From NCBI GenBank assembly GCA_018060515.1, contig JAGOVY010000006.1, forward strand, positions 1 through 33,595: a stretch of DNA of 33,595 nt. The letters are read 5' to 3'. Made by a program: the position numbers and the translations under genes. This DNA is from Anaerolineaceae bacterium. GTDB lineage: Bacteria > Chloroflexota > Anaerolineae > Anaerolineales > Anaerolineaceae. Below, piece after piece: positions 6,176 through 14,195 of this stretch; the first letter of the stretch is position 1, and every line of letters begins with the position of its first letter. The notes beneath the pieces are model-generated. The model was not told the DNA's origin. It made no database searches and saw only the letters and a list, made by a program, of their open reading frames with translations.

Positions 6176-8149
6176 TTAACGGCGTTGCCCACCACCCGCA
6201 CCACGCGATGAGACATTGCCGATAGTAGTCAGTATGGAGCTGACCGTGAAGCTGTCAAATTTACTTCCGCCCGAAAGCGTAGCGTTAACCGCCAGTCCAT
6301 CAACAACCTCGCCTGAAGCCGTTCCGCCGGTGTAAATTGTGTAAGATGAGCCGGTTACCAGATCTGCGGATGTAAACCCGATTGATTGATAATTCTTCGC
6401 CGGTGTAAAAGTTAATACGCTCTTTCCAGAATCGTCCTCAATGTGGAAAGTCGTGCCAGCGGGCAGCGTCGTATCAAACCCCACCAGCAGAGAATTTTGT
6501 GTGGAGTTTTCACTCAGACTCATGGCCATTCCCGCGCTGCCCGCAGTCACCAAGGTTCCACCGCTAACTTTGAAAGTACCGTTATAGTCTATTGCACTGT
6601 TCATATTTTCTGTAGGCCCGTTCACCAGCACCAAACCATCAGTCATCACCACGCTTCCATTAACATCAATTCCATCACCGTCGGCGTTCACCACTACATA
6701 CCCCCCGTTTATATAAAGGTAATAATCACCAGTTTCAGTGAACATATCCTGTCCAAACCCGCCGGGTTGTCCACCTGGTATCAAGCCTTGCTGCCCGCCC
6801 GGTTGCTGCTGCCCCCCCGGTTGCACCTGCCCGCCTGGCTGTCCGCCGGGTAGCTGCGGTAAACCGGTTCCAGCGTTACCCATCCACCCCCGATCCGTCC
6901 CCGAACCATCAACTCCTGAGGATACATTGATACCGTCATCGCTCGAATTGATTCTCAGATTCCCATCATTAATCGTGATCACCGCGCTTTCAATTCCCTC
7001 ATAACTCTCGCTGATTAAGATCTCGCCGCCGTTGATATCAAGCGTCCCGTCAGCGTGCATCCCGTCGTCGCCGCTCGCCAGATACAACTCCCCGTTATTT
7101 ACGGTAATTGAACCATTCGAATGAATACTGTCGTCCGCCGAATTGACCGTGACGCTGCCGCCATTGATTACCACACTCACATCCCCTTTGATGCCTTTGG
7201 CAGAGACGCTGTCATCCAACCAGGTTCCGCTTCCTCCACCCGAAGCCAATACAAGCGTCCCATTGTTAATCAAAACATTCGTTTCAGCGCTGATCGCATC
7301 CCCACCGGCGCTGATATCCATATACCCGCCTTCGATTTGGATGTAACCCAAGCTCGCTTCTTCGGTTTTATCAGATTTGAACCCATCCCCGATAACACTA
7401 ACATGGATATTACCGTCCTTAATAACCAGATAATCCTTTCCTCGAATGCCGTCATCCGCCGCATTCACCCTAATCGTTCCGCCAGTAATCAGCAAACCGT
7501 CTTTGCTTGTAATTCCATCCTGGTAATTGGCGTTCACAATCAAATCCCCGCTGCCGCTGATGGTTAGCGCGTCTTTACTGAAAAGCGCGGCGTTCGGCTC
7601 ATCTTCTTCGGCGCTCTCAAATACATAAGCGGATCCATCCGTCAGCGTATTGACGCTGTCATCGGCGAGAATCACAATCACCTTTTCCGCCTTCACCACA
7701 AACAAAGGAGCGTTGGTCGTGTTGGTGATATCTGCTCCGTCCAAAATCAGCCTGATCACCCCATCTTCCTCTGAATCTACGATCACCTGCCCATCGGCGA
7801 GAGAACCGCTCACGCGATAATTTCCCGGCTGGTTGATGGTGATCAGGTTTTCAGCCACCTCAACCCCATCGCCTTCGACTTGAGCCGTGTTGCCGGTTAA
7901 CGAAATGGCAACCTCATCCTCGCTATTCCACTTGTAATCATCAGAATCTTCATGTGTTCCTGCCAGCACAATTTCAGCAGGTGAAGTTACCCCTGCAGTA
8001 ACAACTTCCGCGGTAGATTCAGCCGCCGTCATAATATTCTCATTTGCAGCACCGCCTGTAGAAACTTCAGTTGCTGAACCTGACGTAGCACAGGCCGCCA
8101 AACCAATTGTCAGAATAATGCTCAATAACAATCCAATTATTTTTTTCAT
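6176..8149 (-). CDS. Lipoprotein with beta-helix carbohydrate-binding domain (Cthe_2159/DUF4353 family)
   Basis: A 657-residue secreted lipoprotein. The signal peptide is MKKIIGLLLSIILTIGLAAC, with lipid attachment at Cys20. A Ser/Thr/Ala-rich linker follows, then many short repeats alternating valine/isoleucine strands with glycine and SxDDGI, NAADDGI or SADDSIHS turns. These are the hallmark of the Cthe_2159-like right-handed parallel beta-helix (PF14262), whose founding member binds cellulose and acidic pectins and carries bound calcium. Around residues 425-470 the fold is interrupted by a low-complexity Pro-Gly-Gln segment. The upstream in-frame start at 8182 is rejected: ATG 8149 has AGGAGA at 8160-8155 and places the signal peptide at the N-terminus. 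It lies upstream of the VTC/DUF4956 genes. That neighbourhood recurs in other bacteria, often with CotH kinases, and suggests a cell-surface role. Confidence 0.88.
   Translation of the reverse strand: MKKIIGLLLSIILTIGLAACATSGSATEVSTGGAANENIMTAAESTAEVVTAGVTSPAEIVLAGTHEDSDDYKWNSEDEVAISLTGNTAQVEGDGVEVAENLITINQPGNYRVSGSLADGQVIVDSEEDGVIRLILDGADITNTTNAPLFVVKAEKVIVILADDSVNTLTDGSAYVFESAEEDEPNAALFSKDALTISGSGDLIVNANYQDGITSKDGLLITGGTIRVNAADDGIRGKDYLVIKDGNIHVSVIGDGFKSDKTEEASLGYIQIEGGYMDISAGGDAISAETNVLINNGTLVLASGGGSGTWLDDSVSAKGIKGDVSVVINGGSVTVNSADDSIHSNGSITVNNGELYLASGDDGMHADGTLDINGGEILISESYEGIESAVITINDGNLRINSSDDGINVSSGVDGSGTDRGWMGNAGTGLPQLPGGQPGGQVQPGGQQQPGGQQGLIPGGQPGGFGQDMFTETGDYYLYINGGYVVVNADGDGIDVNGSVVMTDGLVLVNGPTENMNSAIDYNGTFKVSGGTLVTAGSAGMAMSLSENSTQNSLLVGFDTTLPAGTTFHIEDDSGKSVLTFTPAKNYQSIGFTSADLVTGSSYTIYTGGTASGEVVDGLAVNATLSGGSKFDSFTVSSILTTIGNVSSRGAGGGQRR
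6752..6862 (-). repeat. PGGQ-type low-complexity coding repeat
   Basis: Inside the lipoprotein gene the codons encode a run of PGGQ, PGGQV, PGGQQ and similar units, about ten copies in all. The segment is likely a flexible, exposed loop or cell-wall-spanning linker within the beta-helix. Slippage-prone repeats of this kind can vary in length between strains. Confidence 0.75.
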
Positions 8150-8171
8150 TCTTATCTCCTGTATCTTTCCT

Positions 8172-8252
8172 CCGAAAATCAAAACTTTCGGGTGAGATTA
8201 TTCTATGATACAGAATCTTTCACAGGTTTACATCTGGTATAGACTGTGAAAG
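8172..8252 (-). promoter_or_regulatory. Two inverted repeats upstream of the lipoprotein gene
   Basis: CCGAAA/TTTCGG (8172-8177, 8186-8191) would form a small stem in the 5' leader just upstream of the ribosome site. CTTTCACAG/CTGTGAAAG (8217-8225, 8244-8252) is a perfect 9-bp repeat with an 18-base gap. The second could be an operator for a dimeric regulator such as the neighbouring OmpR protein, or a hairpin. I could not settle on a convincing -35/-10 pair here. Confidence 0.35.
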
Positions 8253-8324
8253 CAGGTGGCTTACAGCCTTCAACTAAAAAGTGTCTGTAAATCAGTTCTG
8301 AAATATCGCGCAGGATTAAAACCA

Positions 8325-8356
8325 TTACGGAGAGGTTTATTAAAACCGCTCCGTAA
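8325..8356 (-). terminator. Terminator of the liv operon
   Basis: TTACGGAG-a-GGTTT / AAACC-g-CTCCGTAA forms an almost perfect stem (8325-8338 with 8343-8356), about 60 bases after the livF stop on the minus strand, followed by TGGTTTTAAT. This is a modest T-tract but a very stable hairpin. Confidence 0.7.
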
Positions 8357-8417
8357 CAAAAAAGGTATCACCTGATTGGTATGTGCTCATTGGCGAATAT
8401 TTTACGCCCCTGAAACC

Positions 8418-9137
8418 CTACTCATCGGTTTCTCCTCCCAAATAAGCGCTGACAACCATCGGGTCACGCAGTAAATCATCCGCTTTACCTTCCAATACCA
8501 CATGCCCGGTATCCAGCACATAGCCGCGGTCGGCAATCGAAAGCGCCATCAACGCATTCTGCTCCACCAGTATTATGCTCGTACCGCCTTCATTAATCTC
8601 ACGTACAATATCAAAAATCTGCTCAACCAAAATCGGAGACAACCCCATCGAAGGTTCATCCAACAACAGCACCTGCGGGTTGGCCATCAGGCCGCGCGCA
8701 ATCGCCAGCATTTGCTGTTCACCACCCGAAAGCGTCCCGCCTGCCTGGTTCCTGCGCTCTTTCAGGCGCGGAAAGCGCACGAACATCGCCTCCATGCGTT
8801 CCTTCACCGTCGAGCGGTCAGCCACCGAATAAGAACCGATTTCAAGATTCTCCCACACCGTCATCGAGGCGAAAACGCGGCGCCCCTCAGGCACATGAAC
8901 CAACCCCTTGCGCACAATTTCCTGCGGCGAAGTGGCGCTGATATTCTCACCGTGATAGCGGATACTGCCGCTGCTCGGGTGCAAAATACCCGAAATCGTA
9001 TTGAGGCTGGTGGATTTTCCCGCCCCGTTTGCACCGATCAGCGCAACAATCTCCCCTTCATTCAAATGAAAACTCACATCCTTAAGCGCGTGGATGGCTC
9101 CATAGTGTACATTAATATTCTCTACATTAAGAATCAT
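8418..9137 (-). CDS. livF: Branched-chain amino acid ABC transporter ATPase LivF
   Basis: A 239-residue ATPase of the high-affinity branched-chain amino-acid (or amide/urea-like) importer. Walker A is GANGAGKST (near 36), the ABC signature LSGGEQQ, Walker B QVLLLDEPSMGL, and the H-loop falls in IILVEQN, where the LivF/G class often has EQN or EHD. Length and the N-terminal LNVENINVHYGAIHALKDVS are typical of LivF. The ATG overlaps the livG stop by 4 bases. It is the last gene of a five-gene operon that ends at the terminator near 8340. The true substrate cannot be read from the ATPase. Confidence 0.95.
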   Translation of the reverse strand: MILNVENINVHYGAIHALKDVSFHLNEGEIVALIGANGAGKSTSLNTISGILHPSSGSIRYHGENISATSPQEIVRKGLVHVPEGRRVFASMTVWENLEIGSYSVADRSTVKERMEAMFVRFPRLKERRNQAGGTLSGGEQQMLAIARGLMANPQVLLLDEPSMGLSPILVEQIFDIVREINEGGTSIILVEQNALMALSIADRGYVLDTGHVVLEGKADDLLRDPMVVSAYLGGETDE

Positions 9138-9943
9138 GAGGTCTTACGCTCCCTGAATTTTTTCGCCAGCGCCGCGCCGCCCGGACCGAGGTAAGCCTCA
9201 ATCACACGCTCATTCTTTTGTATCTCCGCCGGTTCGCCTTCTGCAATTTTTTCACCAAAATCCAGCACAGCAATGCGATCCGAAATTTTCATCACCACAT
9301 GCATATCGTGTTCAATGAGGATAATCGTCATGGTGAACTCAGAGCGCATTCGCTGGATGAGTCCAATCATCTCCTCCGTTTCGTGCGGGTTCATCCCGGC
9401 CGTGGGTTCATCCAGCAGCAGCAGCTTGGGGTTGCTTGCAAGCGCGCGCGCAATTTCCAATTTACGCTGTGCACCGTAGGGCAGGCTAACCGCCGCCGTG
9501 TTTGCCGCTTCACGCAGTCCCACAAAATCCAACCAACGAAACCCCTCCCTGATCGAAAATGCCTCTTCTCGCCGGTAACGCGGCGTATGCAAAATTGCAT
9601 CCAGCCACGATTCCTTCAGCAGCGGGTGGAAGCCCACCATCACATTTTCCAAAGCCGTCAGGTTTGAAAACAGCCTGATATTCTGATACGTACGCGACAA
9701 ACCAATCGAAGCGATCGTATCAGTTCCCTTGTTGCAAATTGAGTTGCCGTAAAACAGTACATCCCCATGATCCGGCGTGTAAAACCCCGAAATACAATTG
9801 AACAGCGTCGTCTTGCCTGCACCGTTGGGTCCGATAATCGAGTATATGGATCCCTCTTCAACTTCAAGGCACACACGGTTAACAGCTGTTAACCCGCCGA
9901 AGATTTTGCTAACCTCACGCGCCTCGATCACCACGTTACTCAT
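9134..9943 (-). CDS. livG: Branched-chain amino acid ABC transporter ATPase LivG
   Basis: A 269-residue second ATPase of the importer. Walker A is GPNGAGKTT, Walker B LLLLDEPTAGMN, and the H-loop His lies in IILIEHDMHVVM. The signature is the LivG variant LPYGAQRKLEIARAL in place of LSGGQ, which is normal for this subfamily. The C-terminal GEKIAEGEPAEIQKNERVIEAYLG is also typical. It overlaps livM by 8 bases and livF by 4. LivF and LivG would form the heterodimeric motor under LivH and LivM. Confidence 0.95.
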   Translation of the reverse strand: MSNVVIEAREVSKIFGGLTAVNRVCLEVEEGSIYSIIGPNGAGKTTLFNCISGFYTPDHGDVLFYGNSICNKGTDTIASIGLSRTYQNIRLFSNLTALENVMVGFHPLLKESWLDAILHTPRYRREEAFSIREGFRWLDFVGLREAANTAAVSLPYGAQRKLEIARALASNPKLLLLDEPTAGMNPHETEEMIGLIQRMRSEFTMTIILIEHDMHVVMKISDRIAVLDFGEKIAEGEPAEIQKNERVIEAYLGPGGAALAKKFRERKTS

Positions 9944-11495
9944 GGCTCACCTCCGCGGCGTCTGCTTTTTCCACCTCTTCAGGCGGCGGCTCATACCTCG
10001 GTCTCTTGGAGGGAATCATCCCATCCGGCCGCGAAATCATCATCACCACTAACAGCGCGCCAAAAGTCAGCAGGCGGAAGTTCGCGAACTCGCGTAAAAT
10101 TTCAGGCAGCCCCTTCAGCGCGAAAGCGCCCAAAAAAGTACCCGGAATGCTCCCCATCCCCCCCACAATGATCAGGCTGAGAACATTGATCGACGCCATC
10201 AGCGCGTGCTCTTCCGGCCCCGTAAACTGGTTGCGGCTGGCGAAAATCGCCCCTGCCAGCCCGGCGAATGCCGCCCCCAGCGCCAGCGCCAACAGCTTAT
10301 AACGGCTGGTATTCACACCTGTGGCGCGGGCTACCGTTTGGTCTTCTCGAATCGCAAGCCAGGCGCGCCCCGAACGTGAGTATTGCAGCCGGTTATAAAC
10401 AAAAGCTGCCAACAGCACCGCTGCCGCAATCAAATACATAAAGTGGGCATCACTGCTGAAAGATCTGCCAAACAACGTCGGCCCGCTGATATTTTGAATC
10501 CCGCGCGGACCACCGGTAAAAGCGGTAAGCACGTCACTTTTCAACAGAATACGCACAATCTCGCCAAAACCAAGCGTAACAATTGCCAGGTAATCGCCGC
10601 GCAGCCGCATCAGCGGCAGCCCCAGCAGCACACCCGCCAGCGCTGCCAACGCCACCCCCAATGCCAGTGCCGGCCAAAACCCCCACATCAAGTTGTGCGG
10701 AATCGGCGAGTTCAGCAGCGCCATCGTGTAAGCCCCGATGGCGAAGAAAGCGATATATCCAAGCACCAACTGACCCGAAAGCCCCACAATAATATTCAGC
10801 CCAAGCCCAAGGATCACATAAATCCCAACCGTGCCAGCCACATAATTCCAGTAAGACCCCCATTTCAGCGGCAGGAAGATCACCAGCAGCCCCAGAACCA
10901 CCGCCCCGCCAATCAGCAGCACCAGCCGATATTTTCCGTGGAGGGTTCGGCTTAGCGTAGCTTTAAGCTTTTGCAGCCCCGCTCCAACCCACCTGAAAGC
11001 ATTTTGGCTGCCTTCGAGGTTGAACACACCATAAATTAAGCCCCCCAACGCTGCTCCGCCGAGGTAAATTCCCGCGCTCGCCAGCGCGCCAGCCAGCGGC
11101 GCCAGATCGAACAGCGTCACGCGAATGAAATCAAAAGACAGCACCGCCAAATACAGTCTGAAATCCACCTTATTGATCAAAAACCAGCCCAAGCCCAGGC
11201 TGAAAAAGAACACAATCAAACCCGAGGCAAACCCTGCCGTTGCCCCCAGCGTCAACCAGCGGGTTACCGATCGCGTTTGGCTCTGTTTTGCCGCCGCAGC
11301 CCCAGCCCACACCGCCAGCAAAAGGGTGTAAATCACCATAAAATGCGGCGCCGGCAGGCTGCCAACCAGCGGCGTCCCGCTGATCTTCGAAAGCAGCGTG
11401 CCCATCAGCGTGTTAAAGCCAATCAGCACCAAAAAAATGTGCACAACCGCGAAAATTACTCCTGTCCGTAAACTGTTCCGAATTTGAGGGTTCAT
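9936..11495 (-). CDS. livM: Branched-chain amino acid ABC permease LivM with extended N-terminus
   Basis: A 519-residue integral membrane permease. The LivM core lies in the C-terminal 310 residues, including GLNIIVGLSGQLVLGYIAFF and LRGDYLAIVTLGFGEIVRI, and the helical region ends near SRPDGMIP. The first 190 or so residues add several further hydrophobic segments (for example VIFAVVHIFLVLIGF and FMVIYTLLLAVWAGAAAA) that a standard 300-430 residue LivM does not have. The start ATG overlaps the livH stop by 4 bases. It pairs with LivH to form the translocation path. The extra N-terminal membrane domain is odd but may be common in related bacteria. Confidence 0.92.
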   Translation of the reverse strand: MNPQIRNSLRTGVIFAVVHIFLVLIGFNTLMGTLLSKISGTPLVGSLPAPHFMVIYTLLLAVWAGAAAAKQSQTRSVTRWLTLGATAGFASGLIVFFFSLGLGWFLINKVDFRLYLAVLSFDFIRVTLFDLAPLAGALASAGIYLGGAALGGLIYGVFNLEGSQNAFRWVGAGLQKLKATLSRTLHGKYRLVLLIGGAVVLGLLVIFLPLKWGSYWNYVAGTVGIYVILGLGLNIIVGLSGQLVLGYIAFFAIGAYTMALLNSPIPHNLMWGFWPALALGVALAALAGVLLGLPLMRLRGDYLAIVTLGFGEIVRILLKSDVLTAFTGGPRGIQNISGPTLFGRSFSSDAHFMYLIAAAVLLAAFVYNRLQYSRSGRAWLAIREDQTVARATGVNTSRYKLLALALGAAFAGLAGAIFASRNQFTGPEEHALMASINVLSLIIVGGMGSIPGTFLGAFALKGLPEILREFANFRLLTFGALLVVMMISRPDGMIPSKRPRYEPPPEEVEKADAAEVSHE

Positions 11496-12592
11496 ACCTT
11501 TTCCTCCGCCAGCACTTCGCCCAACAAACCGGAAGGACGGAAGATCAGGATGATGATCAGCAAAGCAAAAGCAATCACATCCTTAAGCTGAAAGTCAATT
11601 CCCAGCGCAGCCGGTCCCAGAGATTCAATCACACCCAAGAAGAGACCACCCAGCATCGCTCCCGGCAGGTTGCCGATGCCCCCCAGCACCGCCGCCGTAA
11701 AAGCCTTAATCCCCGGGATAAAGCCCACAAAATAATACACCAGCCCATTGTGCAGCCCCCACATCACCCCCGCGGCGCCCGCCAGCGCCCCGCTGATTAG
11801 AAAGGTCCGGCTGATCGTTTTATCCACATCAATCCCCATCAATGCGGCCGTTTTCTTATCCAGCGCCACCGCTCGCATCGCCCGCCCAAAGCTGGTTTTC
11901 TGCACCATCAGGTAAAGCCCGCCGAGCAGCAAAAAAGACAAAACAAAAGTGAAAACCCCCGTATAAGGGATAACCACAGTGCTGCCGTTGATCAGAACCT
12001 TCCAGCCGCTGCCGCGCAGCAAAATATCGGGGTTCGCCACATCGCGCAGTTGCGGGCTGAAGAGCAGTTGCGCCGCATTCTGCAAAAAGATGGAGGCGCC
12101 AATCGCACCGATCAAAGGCACCAGCCGCGGCGCTTTGCGCAGCGGGCGGTACGCAATCTTCTCCAGAAAATATCCCAAAGATGCTGAAACACCCATGCCA
12201 ATGATAAAGGTAATCAAAATCGCCACCACCGGATACGCATTTGAAAAACTCAGATCAGGCTTAACCTTAATCGCTTTGAAAGCCTCCAAAGCAAAAAAAC
12301 AGGCGTAAGCCCCTAACATCATAACTTCGCCGTGGGCGAAGTTAATCATAAATAAGATGCCATATACCAGCGTATAGCCAATGGCGATAAGAGCGTAAAC
12401 CCCGCCGATGATCAACCCAGCAATCAAAAGTCGAGTCCACGTTTCTGGCCCGTACTCCTGCTGGATAAAAAGAACTTGATAAAGCCGGTAAACAATAAAA
12501 ATGATAATGGCTGCGCCAAGCAGAACCCTGGCAAACCTAAGCGCCTGAGCGATCTTGCGGTTTTTACTGATTTTTCTCAATGAATCATTCAT
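11492..12592 (-). CDS. livH: Branched-chain amino acid ABC permease LivH
   Basis: A 366-residue integral membrane permease with the LivH hallmarks GLIIGGVYALIAIGYTLVYGIL, NFAHGEVMMLGAY and RAVALDKKTAALMGID, plus GALAGAAGVMWGL and the glycine-rich GFIPGIKAFTAAVLGGIGNLPGA. About 75 residues precede the core, with one extra predicted helix. ATG 12592 is used. A GTG at 12598 in the same frame is the alternative and has a weak AGAAAG site. The gene is separated from the binding-protein gene by a 76-base gap holding a strong hairpin, so downstream genes may be expressed less than the binding protein. Confidence 0.93.
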   Translation of the reverse strand: MNDSLRKISKNRKIAQALRFARVLLGAAIIIFIVYRLYQVLFIQQEYGPETWTRLLIAGLIIGGVYALIAIGYTLVYGILFMINFAHGEVMMLGAYACFFALEAFKAIKVKPDLSFSNAYPVVAILITFIIGMGVSASLGYFLEKIAYRPLRKAPRLVPLIGAIGASIFLQNAAQLLFSPQLRDVANPDILLRGSGWKVLINGSTVVIPYTGVFTFVLSFLLLGGLYLMVQKTSFGRAMRAVALDKKTAALMGIDVDKTISRTFLISGALAGAAGVMWGLHNGLVYYFVGFIPGIKAFTAAVLGGIGNLPGAMLGGLFLGVIESLGPAALGIDFQLKDVIAFALLIIILIFRPSGLLGEVLAEEKV

Positions 12593-12626
12593 AAACACGT
12601 GGCACTTTCTTCGTGGTCACATAGGT

Positions 12627-12652
12627 GGTCGGGGAGGGGATCCTCCCCGACC
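12627..12652 (-). other. Intergenic hairpin between binding protein and livH
   Basis: GGTCGGGGAGG (12627-12637) and CCTCCCCGACC (12642-12652) make a perfect 11-bp stem with a 4-base loop. No T-run follows on the minus strand. Such hairpins after binding-protein genes commonly protect the upstream mRNA segment and lower the expression of the permease genes. Confidence 0.75.
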
Positions 12653-12668
12653 GAGGAGAGAAGGAAGA

Positions 12669-13898
12669 CTAAGGAGCAGGAACCCAGGCGCCACCTTGAA
12701 TCGTAACGAACATCGGCGGTAAAGTATTGCATTCACCGCTTGCATCGCAGCTGTAAGTGCCGCCAATTCCCTTGAAATCGGTCAGTGAACGTACCGCTGC
12801 AACCAGTGCGCTGCGCGGAACATAAAGGTTGCCGTTATCACTCAAAATCGCCACCGACTTAATCGCTGAAATCAATCCAGCTACTGCGTCATAACCATTC
12901 CAGGTATACGGAGAGAGCGAGCCGGCTTCTTTACCATAGGCTTCAAGGTATGCGGCATCGAAAGCATCTTTTTCTGGTGAATCAGGAGGAATCGGCGCGA
13001 TGGTTGCAAAAGCGCCTTCACCATTGGCTCCCGTTCGGGCAAGGAAATCTGCCCCGTATGTGCCGTCATCCCCAAAGAAGACAGCCGTTTCAAGCCCTGT
13101 CTGCTTCATCTGGTTGAGGATAACAGCGCCTTCTGCCGTGTACCCGCCAAAATAAAGCGCATCGGGGCTGGTGGATGCCACAGCCGAGAGCACCGGCGTG
13201 AAATCAGTTTCGCCTTTGGTCACAGCTTCAGTCGCTACAACCTCGCCGCCCAGTTCAACAAAGCGCGCCGCCACCGCTTCCGCCAGACCCTTGCCGTAGT
13301 CGCTGCCATCGTGCAGCACCGCCAAACGCCGTGCGTTTAACTTGTTATACAAATACTCTGCAGCCGGCGGACCCTGTCGCGCATCGGTGAAAACAATACG
13401 ATTGAAGACAGACGAACCCATTGTCGTCAAAGCCGGCAGACTAGCAGAAGGCGAGAGCATCGCAATCCCCGCTTTTTCATAAATCGGCATGGCGGCAGAT
13501 GTCGCGCCAGAATAAATGTGTCCCGCAACAGCCAACACCCCCTGATCAGAAGCAAACTTGTTCGCCACCGCAGCGCCGCCTTCAGGCGTACCGCCGTCAT
13601 CTTCTGCAAGCAGCACAAACGTAAATCCATGCAGCTCACCCTGGTCCTTAATGGCAATCAAACCGCCTTGCGAAATGTCGATCCCATAAGAAGCGTCCCC
13701 ACCGGTCATGGGTGCGCCCATGCCGATCTTAATTAAATCACCAGGTTTAAACACGGCACAACCCAGGGCATCAGCGCTGCACTCCGCGGGCGCTTCGGCG
13801 TTTGCCGCGGGGGCTTCGGTGGCGCTGCCAGTCGGCTGGCAGGCAGATACCGCGAACGATAATACCAGGATCAGTACAATAAATTTCAAGGCTTTCAT
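12669..13898 (-). CDS. Branched-chain amino acid-type ABC substrate-binding lipoprotein
   Basis: A 409-residue type I periplasmic-binding-fold protein (Peripla_BP_6, LivJ/LivK-like) anchored as a lipoprotein. The signal peptide MKALKFIVLILVLSFAVSAC gives lipid attachment at Cys20. The mature part starts with a low-complexity linker, then IKIGMGAPMTGGDASYGIDISQGGLIAI, the typical ligand-site start, followed by AVAGHIYSGATSAAMPIYEKAG and LAVLHDGSDYGKGLAEA. It probably delivers a branched-chain amino acid, another amino acid or an amide; the fold does not discriminate. The start has AAGGAG about 9 bases upstream. It is the first gene of the liv operon. An AT-rich tandem repeat, TTAATGA twice plus TTAA (13912-13929), sits just upstream of the ribosome site. 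Confidence 0.94.
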   Translation of the reverse strand: MKALKFIVLILVLSFAVSACQPTGSATEAPAANAEAPAECSADALGCAVFKPGDLIKIGMGAPMTGGDASYGIDISQGGLIAIKDQGELHGFTFVLLAEDDGGTPEGGAAVANKFASDQGVLAVAGHIYSGATSAAMPIYEKAGIAMLSPSASLPALTTMGSSVFNRIVFTDARQGPPAAEYLYNKLNARRLAVLHDGSDYGKGLAEAVAARFVELGGEVVATEAVTKGETDFTPVLSAVASTSPDALYFGGYTAEGAVILNQMKQTGLETAVFFGDDGTYGADFLARTGANGEGAFATIAPIPPDSPEKDAFDAAYLEAYGKEAGSLSPYTWNGYDAVAGLISAIKSVAILSDNGNLYVPRSALVAAVRSLTDFKGIGGTYSCDASGECNTLPPMFVTIQGGAWVPAP

Positions 13899-13911
13899 TT
13901 CTCTATTCTCC

Positions 13912-13929
13912 TTAATGATTAATGATTAA
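13912..13929. repeat. Short AT-rich tandem repeat upstream of the liv operon
   Basis: TTAATGATTAATGATTAA: two copies of TTAATGA plus TTAA, just before the ribosome site of the binding-protein gene. It could be a regulator site; I see no convincing promoter pair around it. Confidence 0.35.
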
Positions 13930-14014
13930 GTTATTGTGAAGAACCCGTTCATTCCACATTTCATTTTCTCTTTCAGCACCTCCTCAGTACCCTGCGTTTC
14001 TATTCGAAAAAAGA

Positions 14015-14044
14015 AAAGCCACCTGGTTTCGGTCAGGTGGCTTT
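14015..14044 (-). terminator. Intrinsic terminator after the 35-aa membrane protein gene
   Basis: AAAGCCACCTG (14015-14025) and CAGGTGGCTTT (14034-14044) form an 11-bp stem with an 8-base loop. On the minus strand it is followed by a TTTTCTTTTTT tract. It lies 21 bases after the stop of the small ORF at 14066-14173, a classical distance. Confidence 0.88.
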
Positions 14045-14065
14045 GGGGTTTGCTTCTTATTCCTT

Positions 14066-14173
14066 TTATTCCCTTACTTCTGCCATCCTAACCCGAAAAA
14101 CACCTGCGTAAAGCCACATGCTCGCAAGCATCATAATAAAAATAATAAAGGAAATGGCGAAAGAAGTTGTCAT
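14066..14173 (-). CDS. 35-residue single-span membrane protein
   Basis: ATG 14173 to TAA 14066 encodes 35 residues: MTTSFAISF, then a continuous hydrophobic helix (IIFIMMLASMWLYAGVF), then a basic/acidic tail RVRMAEVRE. A near-consensus promoter (TTGACT, 17 bases, TAAACT) ends 22 bases upstream. A GGA about 6 bases before the ATG is a modest ribosome site, and an intrinsic terminator follows 21 bases after the stop. The complete transcription unit makes a real gene likely. The positive tail suggests an N-out, C-in orientation. Small proteins of this shape often attach to a larger membrane complex; no family is recognised. Its neighbours are the sensor cyclase (upstream) and the liv operon (downstream), both on the same strand. 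Confidence 0.65.
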   Translation of the reverse strand: MTTSFAISFIIFIMMLASMWLYAGVFRVRMAEVRE

Positions 14174-14195
14174 TTGCTATCCAAGATAATTAAAG

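Noticed and set aside
10383-10955. Plus-strand frame rich in Gln, Pro, His and Arg opposite livM
   Set aside because: Composition is the antisense image of a membrane-protein gene; no start signal.
13940-13995. A 12-codon minus-strand ORF after GGAGG upstream of the liv binding protein
   Set aside because: The spacing from GGAGG to the ATG is too long (about 14 bases) and the peptide is too short to judge.
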